From: UBA2387 sp019454665
GTDB lineage: Bacteria; Armatimonadota; Fimbriimonadia; Fimbriimonadales; Fimbriimonadaceae
Reading direction: 5' to 3'
Assembly: GCA_045862995.1 (NCBI GenBank)
Contig: BTVX01000009.1
Coordinates: forward strand, 1 to 64,000
Length of the DNA stretch: 64,000 nt
The stretch's first letter is position 1, and each line of letters begins with the position of its first letter. Both the position numbers and the translations under genes were made by a program. The notes beneath the pieces are model-generated. The model had not been told where the DNA came from and did no database searches. It saw nothing but the letters and a program-made list of their open reading frames with translations. Below, piece by piece: positions 9,501 to 18,820 of the stretch.

Positions 9501-11202
9501 AGCATCCTGGACGTCGTTTCCGCGCGTATCCCCAAAGGCTCGCATTGCCGGAAAGACCTTCGATGGCACTACCGCAGCCGTCACGAGACCCTGATCACTC
9601 CTTCCAACGGGCTGTTCTATGACTGGCGGCTGTTCATCGTTCCGAACCCGTCTCCGCCGGACAGCGAGCTTGGACTCGTCTACAACCACCTTCCCCACGC
9701 CTACTACGATCGTGGCAACTCGCGAACCAACAGGGAGGAGGCGCGTGCCGTTGCCGACTCGATCGTGCAGAACCTGGAAGTCCGGCCGCAGGAGAGCGTG
9801 ATGGCCGTCGCGTTCAGTGCCGCCCAACAACAGGCGATCCAAGACGAGCTCGATCTCCGCCTTAGCCACCGCCCCGACCTGCTCGCGGCGTATCAGGCGC
9901 GCCACCCGACGGAGCCCATCGACGTCAAGAACCTCGAGAACGTTCAAGGGGACGAGCGCGACGTGGTCCTGATCAGCATCGGCTACGGCAAGAACGAGCA
10001 GGGCTACTTCGCCCAGAGCTTCGGTCCCTTGAATCAGGACGGAGGGGGGCGGCGGCTCAACGTTCTCATCACGAGGGCGCGGACGGTGCGAAGTCTTCAC
10101 CAACCTCGAGCCCGAGGACGTGAAGCCGGATGGCAACGCAGGACGCTACGCTCTCAGGACGTTTCTGGCGTTTGCCCGTTCGGGGCACATGGACGTACCC
10201 AACAAGACCGGACGCGACCCCATGTCCGTGTTCGAAGAGCAGGTCATGGACGCGCTGACCCGATCAGGATTCGAATGCGAGCCCCAGGTCGGCGTGGCTG
10301 GCTTCTTCATCGACATCGGGGTGCGGCACCCAGATCAGCCCCAGAAGTTCTGCCTCGGCATCGAGTGCGACGGGGCCCAGTATCACTCAAGCAAAACCGC
10401 GCGAGACCGAGACCGATTGCGGCAGGCCATCCTCGAATCGCGAGGTTGGACCATCCACCGAATTTGGAGCACCGACTGGTTCACCGACCCCAAAGGCTGC
10501 CTGGAAAGAACGGTCTCCTCCATCTGCAAGGCTTGCGAACGGAGCGAGCCGATCGAGGCACCGCAGCAGGCTCCGGACCCCGCGGACATTCCATTGACCG
10601 TGCCCGCAGCGGTCAATGCCGAACAAGGACCGAGTCTCTCCCGCTCGCTGTCGTTCGACCCCTACGAGCCCGTTCGCCCATTTGTTCCGATCCCTTGGGA
10701 TTACGACATGCTCTGTTCGAGCCCATCGAGCGTCATGCAGGCGATGCATGAAATCGTGGCGGGAGAGTCGCCGATCTGCCTTGCCGAGGTTGTCCGGCGT
10801 CTACGGGAGGCCGCCGGGGGCGGAAAGGCCGGATCGCGCATCGCCCCGCTCCTCGCCTCGTACGCCTCGCGGCTGAAGGTGCCCGGACACGCGTACGAGT
10901 CCGAGTGGTTCGTTCCTTCTGGTGAAAGGACAAAGCCGAGGGACCGATCGCACCTCGACACTTCTTTCAAGAAGCCAGACCTGATCCACGACCTGGAGAT
11001 CATGGCCGCCATGGGCCGCATCGTCGAAGCCGAGGTCGTCGTGCCACGAGACCGATTGGCCAAGGAGGCCTTGCGGCTGTTGGGGATCGGCCGCGTTTCT
11101 CAACAAGCAAGCCAACGTCTCGACCTGCTGGTCGACGAAGCCATCGCCAAAGGCTGGATCGAGGAAACCTCGGCAGGATTGATGCTTCCCAAAAGGCCTT
11201 GA
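6558..11202 (+). CDS. DUF4011-type SF1 helicase with C-terminal PD-(D/E)XK-like nuclease, frameshifted near 10095
   Basis: The N-terminus (ARKRLLDTSARNRLIHY) is typical of DUF4011 proteins. Walker A GPPGTGKS is near residue 312, VVIIDEASQV near 921, GDTKQMPP near 948 and NVQGDERDVVLIS near 1128, as in COG1112-like helicases. The frame breaks just after NVLITRAR (about 10095). The second frame continues with CEVFTNLEPED, then a nuclease-like segment (GIECDGAQYHSS at about 10360, then WTIHRIWSTDW) and a DUF3320-like tail ending at 11202. Joining the two frames gives about 1550 residues, the normal architecture for this family. The break needs a 2-base loss or 1-base gain and may be a real mutation or a sequence error. 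COG1112 helicases with nuclease domains occur in anti-phage systems such as Mokosh, but this match is by architecture only. Confidence 0.8.
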
Positions 11203-11236
11203 CCCGCACCGTCGCCTACAAGATGAGTCTCAACCC

Positions 11237-12147
11237 ATGACAGAGTTCCTTCTACTGAGGATCGACTTCCCCTGTTACCTCGACATCGCAACCCTCGGCC
11301 GACAATTATTCGATGTCGGCGATCGGGTCGAGGAGCGTTACACGGATCGAATTCGGGGCCCGGTCAAAGGTGACCTGGCCCAAGACTTCTTCGACAAGGT
11401 CGGCTACATCTGGCACTGCCTGATCGGCCGTGAGCAAGTTGGCTCTATTCGACTCGACCATGGGTCTCCCGAGGATTTCCTTGCCAGGTTCCCCGTTGAC
11501 ACGATCAGGTCAGCAGGCCTGCTGGACGTGCTCACCCTGCTGAGCAAGGCCACCGAAGCCGAGCCAACCAGGAACATTGTGCCCGGATCCAGCAACCAAT
11601 CTACGGTCGTTCAACACCCGAACCCGAGATTTCTGGCGGCCTGCCACAAGGGTCTGATCCCGGCTGCACTCTCGCGTCTGAGCGAGCATATGCTGCTTTC
11701 ACGCGAAGACTTGGAGGCTGTTCTCGCGCTCAAACCGACCTTCGACTGCTCACAATCGATCAGTTCCGCTGTTGGAATGGATGGGACCTGTATGAGAGCG
11801 AGCCCGGCATTGAAGCTCGTCACTTCCCCTATCCCGACTATCACCCGGTGCTCGAGGAGTGGATCGCATCCGTTTGGTGCACACCGTTCTATACCGATCC
11901 GTATGGCGGCCTGCTCGGCAAGGACGATGAAGTCCCCCACCAACGGTTCCTCGGCATAGGCAAACCAGACCGTCCCAGCCCCGAGGAATTCTTCGCCGAA
12001 GCCAATCTCGATCAGGTTCGCCAATACATGGCACTTACTATTCGCGGCGAAAGGTGGTGCGACGGGAACATCGCGGGGGAGTTCGAACTTGGAGTGATCC
12101 AAGCCGCGTTCCAGCGTCTCGCTCTCCTCTATCGGAATGCTCTGTAG
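11237..12147 (+). CDS. Protein of unknown function, possibly DUF6508-like C-terminus, frameshifted near 11745
   Basis: Two frames join into a product of about 303 aa. The first runs from ATG 11237 to about ALKPTFDC (11745). The second continues as LTIDQFRCWNGWDLYES and ends at TAG 12147 after LALLYRNAL. A single missing base (probably a C in GACTGCTC) explains the shift. The C-terminal pattern RGERWCDGNIAGEFELG resembles the conserved end of DUF6508 proteins (tentative). There is no signal peptide or membrane segment. It lies 35 bp after the DUF4011-type gene on the same strand, so the two were probably co-transcribed. The function is unknown. Confidence 0.6.
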
Positions 12148-12292
12148 TTTGGCCAGCACCGGCAACAGGATACTAGTCACCAGCTAGAACCAATGAACAC
12201 GGCGCAATCGTCAACCGAAGTCAAACCGGGCGTGCCACCAGTTTCCGATGCCAATGGACGGCTAAGAGATCGATCTAAGACTTGTTCCTAAG

Positions 12293-13072
12293 TCAGACCA
12301 TCGTGACACCTCCGAAGTCGCCACGCCGATCCGGGCTCCGAATCTCAAGCCACCCGTCTAGCTTTCGCTCCATCAACGATATTGAGCCTAACGAGTTTGC
12401 AACGGCGCGCACATCCTCGGCTGCTTCGATGAATGGGGTCAGGTGAGCGATCTTGTTTCTCAACTTGGTGATTGGGGCTGTCAACTTTCCGATACCCTCA
12501 TCAGCTCGGACCTTCAGCAGCACTTTGTGTTTCAACCCAAGCGGCAGTGCCCGAACCAAGTTGATCTCCAGGTTGCGACTCTTCAGCTTGTCGAATAGAG
12601 TCAATGTCTTCTCTTGTTCCTCAGCACTGAGGTGATTCAGACAGTCATTCTGGCTCTTCAACTCGGCTTCGAGGAACTGCGTGAGCCGCTCCTCGTAAGA
12701 TGCAAGCACATCGTACAGGGATGCATACACCGGGACCCGGTTCAGATCGCTCGGCGTTACAATGCCGACAAAGTCCGTACCTTCCACGACGAGGTAGAAG
12801 TGGTGCTTCCACTCGCCAAACAAGCCCAGCACCGGAGTGTTCGCCGAGACCAGCATGTCGCTGCGGAGCGGTTCCATCGCCGCGCCCAGGGTGACACCAG
12901 GCGGAACGGGCCCCGCGCACACTCCGATCACCCGGTCATCCCGGGTCACCCCCAACTGGTCGACTTTGCCAAACAGATCGGTCTCGCACGCCTTTTCGAA
13001 CACGTCGTCCACGTCTCCACAGACCAAGGGTTTCGCCATGATCTCGCGAACAACTCCTTCGTACCGACTCAT
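12293..13072 (-). CDS. CBS-domain protein with C-terminal HEPN-like region
   Basis: The protein has 259 aa. Residues 1-130 resemble a pair of CBS motifs: MSRYEGVVREIMAKPLV at the N-terminus, then HHFYLVVEGTDFVGIVTPSD near 92-112. CBS modules bind adenine nucleotides. The C-terminal half is helical and charged and contains KLRNKIAHL (RNKIAH near 204-209), which matches the Rx4H motif of HEPN ribonucleases and ligand-binding HEPN domains. It starts 52 bp after the stop of the large helicase-nuclease gene, with a G-rich stretch (GGGGGG) upstream of the ATG as a possible ribosome site, so it is probably the last gene of the operon. A nucleotide-sensing RNase effector is an inference; it could equally be an accessory sensor. 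Confidence 0.7.
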   Translation of the reverse strand: MSRYEGVVREIMAKPLVCGDVDDVFEKACETDLFGKVDQLGVTRDDRVIGVCAGPVPPGVTLGAAMEPLRSDMLVSANTPVLGLFGEWKHHFYLVVEGTDFVGIVTPSDLNRVPVYASLYDVLASYEERLTQFLEAELKSQNDCLNHLSAEEQEKTLTLFDKLKSRNLEINLVRALPLGLKHKVLLKVRADEGIGKLTAPITKLRNKIAHLTPFIEAAEDVRAVANSLGSISLMERKLDGWLEIRSPDRRGDFGGVTMV

Positions 13073-13124
13073 CGAAGGCCCCCCAGAAAGCCAGAAGCAA
13101 GTCCTATGCCGGGAACGTTCGGAC

Positions 13125-16100
13125 TCACTTCGATTCCTCCCACCAGGCCTCTGCCGAGTCTACAACGCTGTTCGCCCGGTCCTTTCCGGCGATCGAGCGC
13201 GCGATGACAACGAAGTGATTGACCATGCGAGCCCTGTCGGCAAGGTTGTCGGCGTGAACCACGATCACTCGGTAGCCCAAGCCTTCCAATTCTGAACGGA
13301 TCGCTTCGTCGCGCACAGCGTTCTTCGGCGCGTCGTGGACTTTGCCGTCCAGATAAACGCACACCCCTTCGAACGTCCCCGTCTGGCACTCGTAGTACAC
13401 GTCCACCACCGTGTATGTGCCGATCCTGGGGAGATCGATCGTTCGCTGTTCGTCGTCCGGGGGCAGGTCAGCTCGGCGAAGAAGTTCCACCAAACGCTGC
13501 TCGGCCACATTCGTGCCGCCGATGGTCGCTTGCTTGGCGGCGACTTTGGCCGGAATCTCGTGCGACGGAACCAGGGCGGGTCCCAACCCGGCGAGGACCC
13601 CCTCTGCAACGGTCCTGTCCAGACTGCCGTGGTACTGCTGGTTGCGGTACGACTGGAGGCATTCCGAACAAGACGTCTCGCAGTTGGCCGGACACTCCCT
13701 CGCGACTTCTGCCGCGGACTCGACGAGCGAACCCCAGTTCTCGATCATCTGTTGAAGCAATCCGGACCCGCCCGGCATGGGGTCGACGAGCAGGAGATCC
13801 ACTACATCGTCCTTCCCTTCGATGGGAACCGCAGCCAATTCAAGGTCGTTGACTTCCATCTCCAAGACGCGAGACCCCGCGATCCGCAAGGCTTCGCCAA
13901 CGCTGAAAGCCTCGGAGCGAGAGCACTCGTGAAGACGCAGGCAATCCGAGACGATACGGGCGTACACCCCGATCCTCTGGGGCTTGGAATTGCACCGCTT
14001 CTGGTGCCCATTCTCGAACCTCAAGGCTTCCGCTGCCGTCGCGTAAGGTGACTGCGTCTGACCGCACACCTTGCATGTGAGGTACCCGAGCTGTTTCTTT
14101 AGGGCTAGCCGGGCCTCGCCGACGTTCGCCACGAGAAGATGGACCTGCGGTCGCCAGTCGAGAGTCTTCGCTCCCCACCGATATGCCTGACCGGCCCCAA
14201 ACACGCCCTCTTCCCGGATCAGAATTGCGACGGGCATCATGAACCGCGCGTCCTCGTCGTCGGATATGAGGCTCCTCTGACTGAGGTCGACGTCGCACGC
14301 AGGCACAAAGTCGAGCGAGGTCGCGCCGGTCCCCGTAGCTCCGGGCCTCTCCACCAAGAGCTGTCGCGCTGGGTCGACGATGAACGATCGCTCGTTGAGT
14401 TGGTCCCCCGTCCCGAACTGGAACCGGCTGGTATAGAACCGTCGGTTATTGGCGTACAGGAGGTTGCCTGGGACAAACTCCCGAATACCGACCGCGCTCG
14501 GCCGACCCAACACAAACTTGGGGGCCCGATAGGGCTCTGCAAAGCCTCGAACACCGCCGCCGACCAGCCCGTATCCGGGCAGAAACCCCTCCGCCGCCAG
14601 CACCGCCATCGTGTTCGAGTCGTCCACGCCTTCGGACTCGGTCCGACTCTTGTCGATCTCGCCGCGCAGCCTCTTTACGACCGACACGCACCTCCTCTCG
14701 AGGGCGGCATCCTCCTCGTCGAGCACTCCCCTGGTTTTCTTGATATCGGCAAGCCGCCCCAGCTGGCCCTGCGCCCAGTTCAAACGCCGAAAGACCTTCG
14801 CGTACACGTCGCCCAGGTCGCTGGCGAACCGGTCGAGGACTTCGCCTATGCGATCGGCGGCGACCAACTCGCGCGCATCCTCCGGCCAGCACCCTTCGAA
14901 CACTTTCTTAGCTTCTCTCAGCACGGTCTCACGGTGTTTCCCCAGTTCGACCGCTATCGCACCGACGGGCTTCGGCGCGTCGAGAATCGTCCCATCCTCG
15001 GTAAACAGTATCGACCTGATCTGAGGCGGAAAACACTCTCGGATCGCCGATGCAACGGCTTCCCGTTCGTCCTCGGACAGCCCTGAAGACGTCCTGGTCA
15101 GCCGGTGGAGGCTTGCCAGGGCGACGCTTCGGATGTGCTTCGAGACCATGACCGGATTGCGCAGATTGAAGCGCGGGGGCTCGACACGGCCCCGTAGGAT
15201 CCGCAGGGGGTCTTCGAAGTACGACCGGTCGTGCCGCGTCGGACGGGCGTACGAAAGGTTCAACGCAATTCTCTCGCGGCGACCCGCTCTTCCAACTCTT
15301 TGCCAGTAGTTCGAGGGAAGGGGCGGGATGTTGCGGAGGAGAACGGTATCGAGAGCGCCGATGTCCACTCCCATTTCCAAGGTAGGCGTGCAAACGAGCG
15401 TGTTCACCTCGTCCGAGCCGCTCTTGAAGGCGACCTCCAGAGACTCCCGCTCTTGGGCTGGCACCTGCGCCGAGTGCTCGCGGGCTCGGACCATCTCGTA
15501 CGACTCCCGCAGGGTCATCAGGTCGTAGTTCTCGCCGTCTTCAGGCTCCCAGACCAAACTGCCGCTGCAACGGTGGTGCAGGCACCTGCCGAGAGGGAGC
15601 GGACGGCAAAACGCCTTGCGGCAGGCGCTGCAACGATAAACACCAGCTTGAGCCTCTAGGGCTACAGACCCTGCGTCGATCTGAAACGCGTCCGCAAACC
15701 CCTTGGCGGGGTTGCCGTTGTCGTACCTGACCTCGACGCTTCGCAAGACCTTCGTGTCGAGAAGCTCCCGCCACAACTCTTGCAAGAACTTGCTCGTCTC
15801 CGACTCCGGCACGTTCCAAATCCTCGACGCGCGGTCGCCTAAGGACTGCTTGGTCGGACCGGTAAGTCCTTGCATCCTTGTCGGTCCCTTGGGTTTCGAG
15901 AAGGCGAGAGCCGCGGGCACGCCTTCTATGTTTGGAATGAACATCCGCTGGATCCACTTGTGCCCGTCGTCCAGAAACGTCGTGAACACCTGGGTCTGCT
16001 CGTCCCATAGGCAGTATCTTCGGCGGTACAGGTCCAGCACGCCCGCGACCCCATCGAGCAACTCGTCCGGCGAAAGGTCAAGCACCTGCGACCACCTGGA

Positions 16101-18473
16101 GAAGAACGGACGCTTCGCGTCAAGCCCGACGTACCGGACGCGGATACGTCCCCAGGGCTCGAGCCCTGCCCTTTGCCGCCAGCTCGAGGCGAGTTCGCGC
16201 ATCATGAACAATTTCAGGTAATCCTTCCGGTCGTTCTGGTGCACCTGGTTGGCGGCCGAAGGCACGGCGATTTCCCACACCTCGGGGAGCAGAGCCTCGC
16301 TCAGTTTGGGGTCGGCATCGAACACCTTTCCCATTCGATCGACCAAGTCATCCAAGCCAAGAGGCTTCTTGGAGCCCCTCACGGCATCGTCGACCAACGC
16401 CCGGATGCGGTACCGACGCGCGTGGTCTCGCATCCAGCCCGCCTGAAACGCGGCATCTTGGCGGCTGTCTGCGAAAACGAGCAGCCTCTTCGTCGACGAC
16501 GAGTTGGCATGCTGCAGCAGGTTTTGGCTGAGGACGTGCACGTCCGAGACCACCGTGGCCCGAACAGGTCGCGCGGGCTCGCGCAACTGGCCAAACACCT
16601 TCCTCTGACCGGCACCACACGATACACACTTCTTCATGCGCGCGGGTTGATCGTCACCGTCCATCAAGACCGCGACCAACGGCACGAAGTCCGCGCGTCC
16701 GCACACACATGCGGTCAGCCCAATGGACACAGCCCCGCAACCTCGGCAGAAGTCGACGGCCGCAGCCCCTTTGGGGATCCGTCCACCGCTCCCCTCTTCG
16801 TCGTCGTCCGGGGCGAGCAACGGATCGGTAAGCACAGCGCGGCAACCTCCCTGGGCCTCCTCCAGAGGTGGCCAGCAGACACCTTCTCCGTAGGCGTCTC
16901 CGCCCGCAGGTGCATTGCCTGAGAACGAATAGTCCTTCAAAAACGTCGGGTAGTAATGCAAGCCGCAGTTGGTGCACGTGGTGACACTAAGGCGTGCCAT
17001 CCCGGGTGCCTCGGATTCAGCGTCGGATGCAGAGAGCCAGAGCTTTGGGTCGTCGCCGCTCGGATACCCGACCACTGCCCCGTCGATTCCCTTGACAAAA
17101 CCGTGCACGACCGGCCGCAGCAACCTCCGACCTTCCCTCCTAGCCGCCGAGCCAAGAACCAACCATAGCAATACCTCGTACTGGCTTAGCTGGCAGCTTG
17201 AACATACCTCTTCAAGTGACTGGGGCTCCTTCAGAATCTCCGTCAGCTTGAACACGACCTCGAGGGACGTCAACTCGTCGAACAGGTCGGACCTCCAGGA
17301 GTCCGTTCCCAGTTTGCGCCCGGTGATCAACCGAACAACGCCGCCGATGCGCTCGCGGGCAGAGACTTCCTCGCTGTCCAAGGCATCCAGCACAAGCTTG
17401 AGACGATCTGCCGCGACGTCGTCACCCATTCGGGGGAGTTCTCTCCGAGCTTGCTTCCAGTCCTCATCCTCGTAGTCCTCGTTGATGACAGCGACGCTCC
17501 CCTCGTCGACGCCGAAGAAACGCGACATGTACCGCTGAGCCGGAGCCAGGTCCGAGGCGTCCGCCAGCGTGGCGGACGTGGCGACACCCACCGTTTCGTC
17601 GGGCTTCTGTCCGCAATAACTCCGCAACCGCCGGAGCAACACCGCCGCTTCGGCACCCTCCGAGCCGCGGAACGTGTGGGCTTCGTCGACGACCAAGTAG
17701 TCGAGCCGTGCCCCATCGAACAGCTCTACATCGGTCGACCGCGTCAAGAGCAACTCCAACATCTTCACGTTGGTGAGCAGGATGCGAGGTTGCTTTCCGG
17801 GCGTGCGCAGCGTCTCCCGGCTCGCGACCTCCTCCGGGGGAAGCACCGGTCGGCTCTGCCCCATCTCCCTGAGCCTCTCGACGCGCTTCCGGTAGTCGGC
17901 GCGGCTCGGCTGGCACCGTTCACCGTTCACCTCGGACTCGTGCTGCGGGGTCTTGCCGACGTACATCGCGAACGGAATGCCCGTCCCGACCAGCAACTCC
18001 CGCAACCTCCCGAGTTGGTCTTCGGCCAACGCGTTCATGGGGTAGAGCACCACGGCTCGGATTCCTGGGGCGTCCCCTTCGTCCCTAAGACGGAGGCAGT
18101 GGCTGATGATCGGGATCAGAAAGCACTCGGTCTTCCCCGAGCCGGTGCCCGTGGAAACGACCGTCGGTCTCTTGGCGGCGATGGCCCGAATCGCACTCTC
18201 CTGGTGCCCATACACCGAGGGGATCTCGAAGACGTTCGAGACGTGCGGATGCAACAACCCCTCCTTGGCAAGGGCCGCCAAAGACGTGCCCGATCGAAAC
18301 GCGCGGGACAGGCTCAGGTACGGGCCCTTCATCAAGGGCGTCTTGAGCGGATCGTCCATCTGCAGAAGCTCGCGAAGTTGCCCGTGCAATCGGGGATCGC
18401 TGAACGGGAATGCGGTCAGTTGGTACTTCAGGAAGTCGGACGTGACCCGTTGGGCGGCGTGGATGGGGTTCAT
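13125..18473 (-). CDS. DEAD/DEAH helicase with DUF1998-type region and C-terminal nuclease-like domain
   Basis: This is a 1782-aa SF2 helicase. Walker A (STGTGSGKTE) is near residue 111, DEAH (VVDEAHTFRG) near 261 and motif III (ATSATL) near 301. The helicase-C domain has TPTLEMGVDIGALDT near 1035 and RVGRAGRRER near 1060. Several CxxC pairs lie between the helicase lobes. A DUF1998/MrfA-like region carries a four-Cys cluster (CPANCETSCSEC, about 1593-1604). The last 130 residues contain TVVDVYYE, YLDGKVHD and GYRVIVVHADN, arranged like a DUF559/Vsr-type PD-(D/E)XK fold. In DISARM the helicase (DrmA) and DUF1998 protein (DrmB) are separate; here one chain carries both and adds a nuclease-like tail. 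The ATG overlaps the stop of the 116-aa gene by 4 bp. Confidence 0.85.
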   Translation of the reverse strand: MNPIHAAQRVTSDFLKYQLTAFPFSDPRLHGQLRELLQMDDPLKTPLMKGPYLSLSRAFRSGTSLAALAKEGLLHPHVSNVFEIPSVYGHQESAIRAIAAKRPTVVSTGTGSGKTECFLIPIISHCLRLRDEGDAPGIRAVVLYPMNALAEDQLGRLRELLVGTGIPFAMYVGKTPQHESEVNGERCQPSRADYRKRVERLREMGQSRPVLPPEEVASRETLRTPGKQPRILLTNVKMLELLLTRSTDVELFDGARLDYLVVDEAHTFRGSEGAEAAVLLRRLRSYCGQKPDETVGVATSATLADASDLAPAQRYMSRFFGVDEGSVAVINEDYEDEDWKQARRELPRMGDDVAADRLKLVLDALDSEEVSARERIGGVVRLITGRKLGTDSWRSDLFDELTSLEVVFKLTEILKEPQSLEEVCSSCQLSQYEVLLWLVLGSAARREGRRLLRPVVHGFVKGIDGAVVGYPSGDDPKLWLSASDAESEAPGMARLSVTTCTNCGLHYYPTFLKDYSFSGNAPAGGDAYGEGVCWPPLEEAQGGCRAVLTDPLLAPDDDEEGSGGRIPKGAAAVDFCRGCGAVSIGLTACVCGRADFVPLVAVLMDGDDQPARMKKCVSCGAGQRKVFGQLREPARPVRATVVSDVHVLSQNLLQHANSSSTKRLLVFADSRQDAAFQAGWMRDHARRYRIRALVDDAVRGSKKPLGLDDLVDRMGKVFDADPKLSEALLPEVWEIAVPSAANQVHQNDRKDYLKLFMMRELASSWRQRAGLEPWGRIRVRYVGLDAKRPFFSRWSQVLDLSPDELLDGVAGVLDLYRRRYCLWDEQTQVFTTFLDDGHKWIQRMFIPNIEGVPAALAFSKPKGPTRMQGLTGPTKQSLGDRASRIWNVPESETSKFLQELWRELLDTKVLRSVEVRYDNGNPAKGFADAFQIDAGSVALEAQAGVYRCSACRKAFCRPLPLGRCLHHRCSGSLVWEPEDGENYDLMTLRESYEMVRAREHSAQVPAQERESLEVAFKSGSDEVNTLVCTPTLEMGVDIGALDTVLLRNIPPLPSNYWQRVGRAGRRERIALNLSYARPTRHDRSYFEDPLRILRGRVEPPRFNLRNPVMVSKHIRSVALASLHRLTRTSSGLSEDEREAVASAIRECFPPQIRSILFTEDGTILDAPKPVGAIAVELGKHRETVLREAKKVFEGCWPEDARELVAADRIGEVLDRFASDLGDVYAKVFRRLNWAQGQLGRLADIKKTRGVLDEEDAALERRCVSVVKRLRGEIDKSRTESEGVDDSNTMAVLAAEGFLPGYGLVGGGVRGFAEPYRAPKFVLGRPSAVGIREFVPGNLLYANNRRFYTSRFQFGTGDQLNERSFIVDPARQLLVERPGATGTGATSLDFVPACDVDLSQRSLISDDEDARFMMPVAILIREEGVFGAGQAYRWGAKTLDWRPQVHLLVANVGEARLALKKQLGYLTCKVCGQTQSPYATAAEALRFENGHQKRCNSKPQRIGVYARIVSDCLRLHECSRSEAFSVGEALRIAGSRVLEMEVNDLELAAVPIEGKDDVVDLLLVDPMPGGSGLLQQMIENWGSLVESAAEVARECPANCETSCSECLQSYRNQQYHGSLDRTVAEGVLAGLGPALVPSHEIPAKVAAKQATIGGTNVAEQRLVELLRRADLPPDDEQRTIDLPRIGTYTVVDVYYECQTGTFEGVCVYLDGKVHDAPKNAVRDEAIRSELEGLGYRVIVVHADNLADRARMVNHFVVIARSIAGKDRANSVVDSAEAWWEESK

Positions 18474-18820
18474 GGCTGTATGTTCAAGTGGAATCGCCGG
18501 TTCTCGACTTTCCAGAGGAGATGGGGGTGCCTCGACAGGCGGTCGGCGTCTTCCGGCGGGAAGATCAGGTCGGGACGGAGGTCGCCTCGATCGAGAGCTT
18601 CGACGAACGCAAGATGGTGCGGTTCCAAGTCGAGCAACGGGGCGAGCGCACGCTTCGCCGACTCGACGATCAGCTCAGGGAACGACCGCGTATAGTCTTC
18701 CAGGCAAAACAGTTGGCGTTGTGCAAGAAAAGCGCGCATGGTCATGGCTGATGTGTACGGATGAATACCGTAAACCGTCCCTCTGCCGTACATTTCAGCT
18801 ACGCCGTGCTCCGAATTCAT
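18470..18820 (-). CDS. Small protein of unknown function (116 aa) in the defence-type operon
   Basis: The start ATG at 18820 forms an ATGA overlap with the stop of the metallopeptidase gene. Its own stop forms an ATGA overlap with the start of the large helicase gene. These two junctions are the main evidence that it is real. The product is soluble and rich in Leu, His, Glu and Arg, for example RAFLAQRQLFCLEDY, VESAKRALAPLLDLEPHH and FPPEDADRLSRHPHLLWK. No family was recognised and there is no signal peptide or membrane helix. A reading frame open further upstream runs antisense-like through the metallopeptidase gene and is not coding. A partner or adaptor role in the operon is possible but unproven. 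Confidence 0.65.
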   Translation of the reverse strand: MNSEHGVAEMYGRGTVYGIHPYTSAMTMRAFLAQRQLFCLEDYTRSFPELIVESAKRALAPLLDLEPHHLAFVEALDRGDLRPDLIFPPEDADRLSRHPHLLWKVENRRFHLNIQP

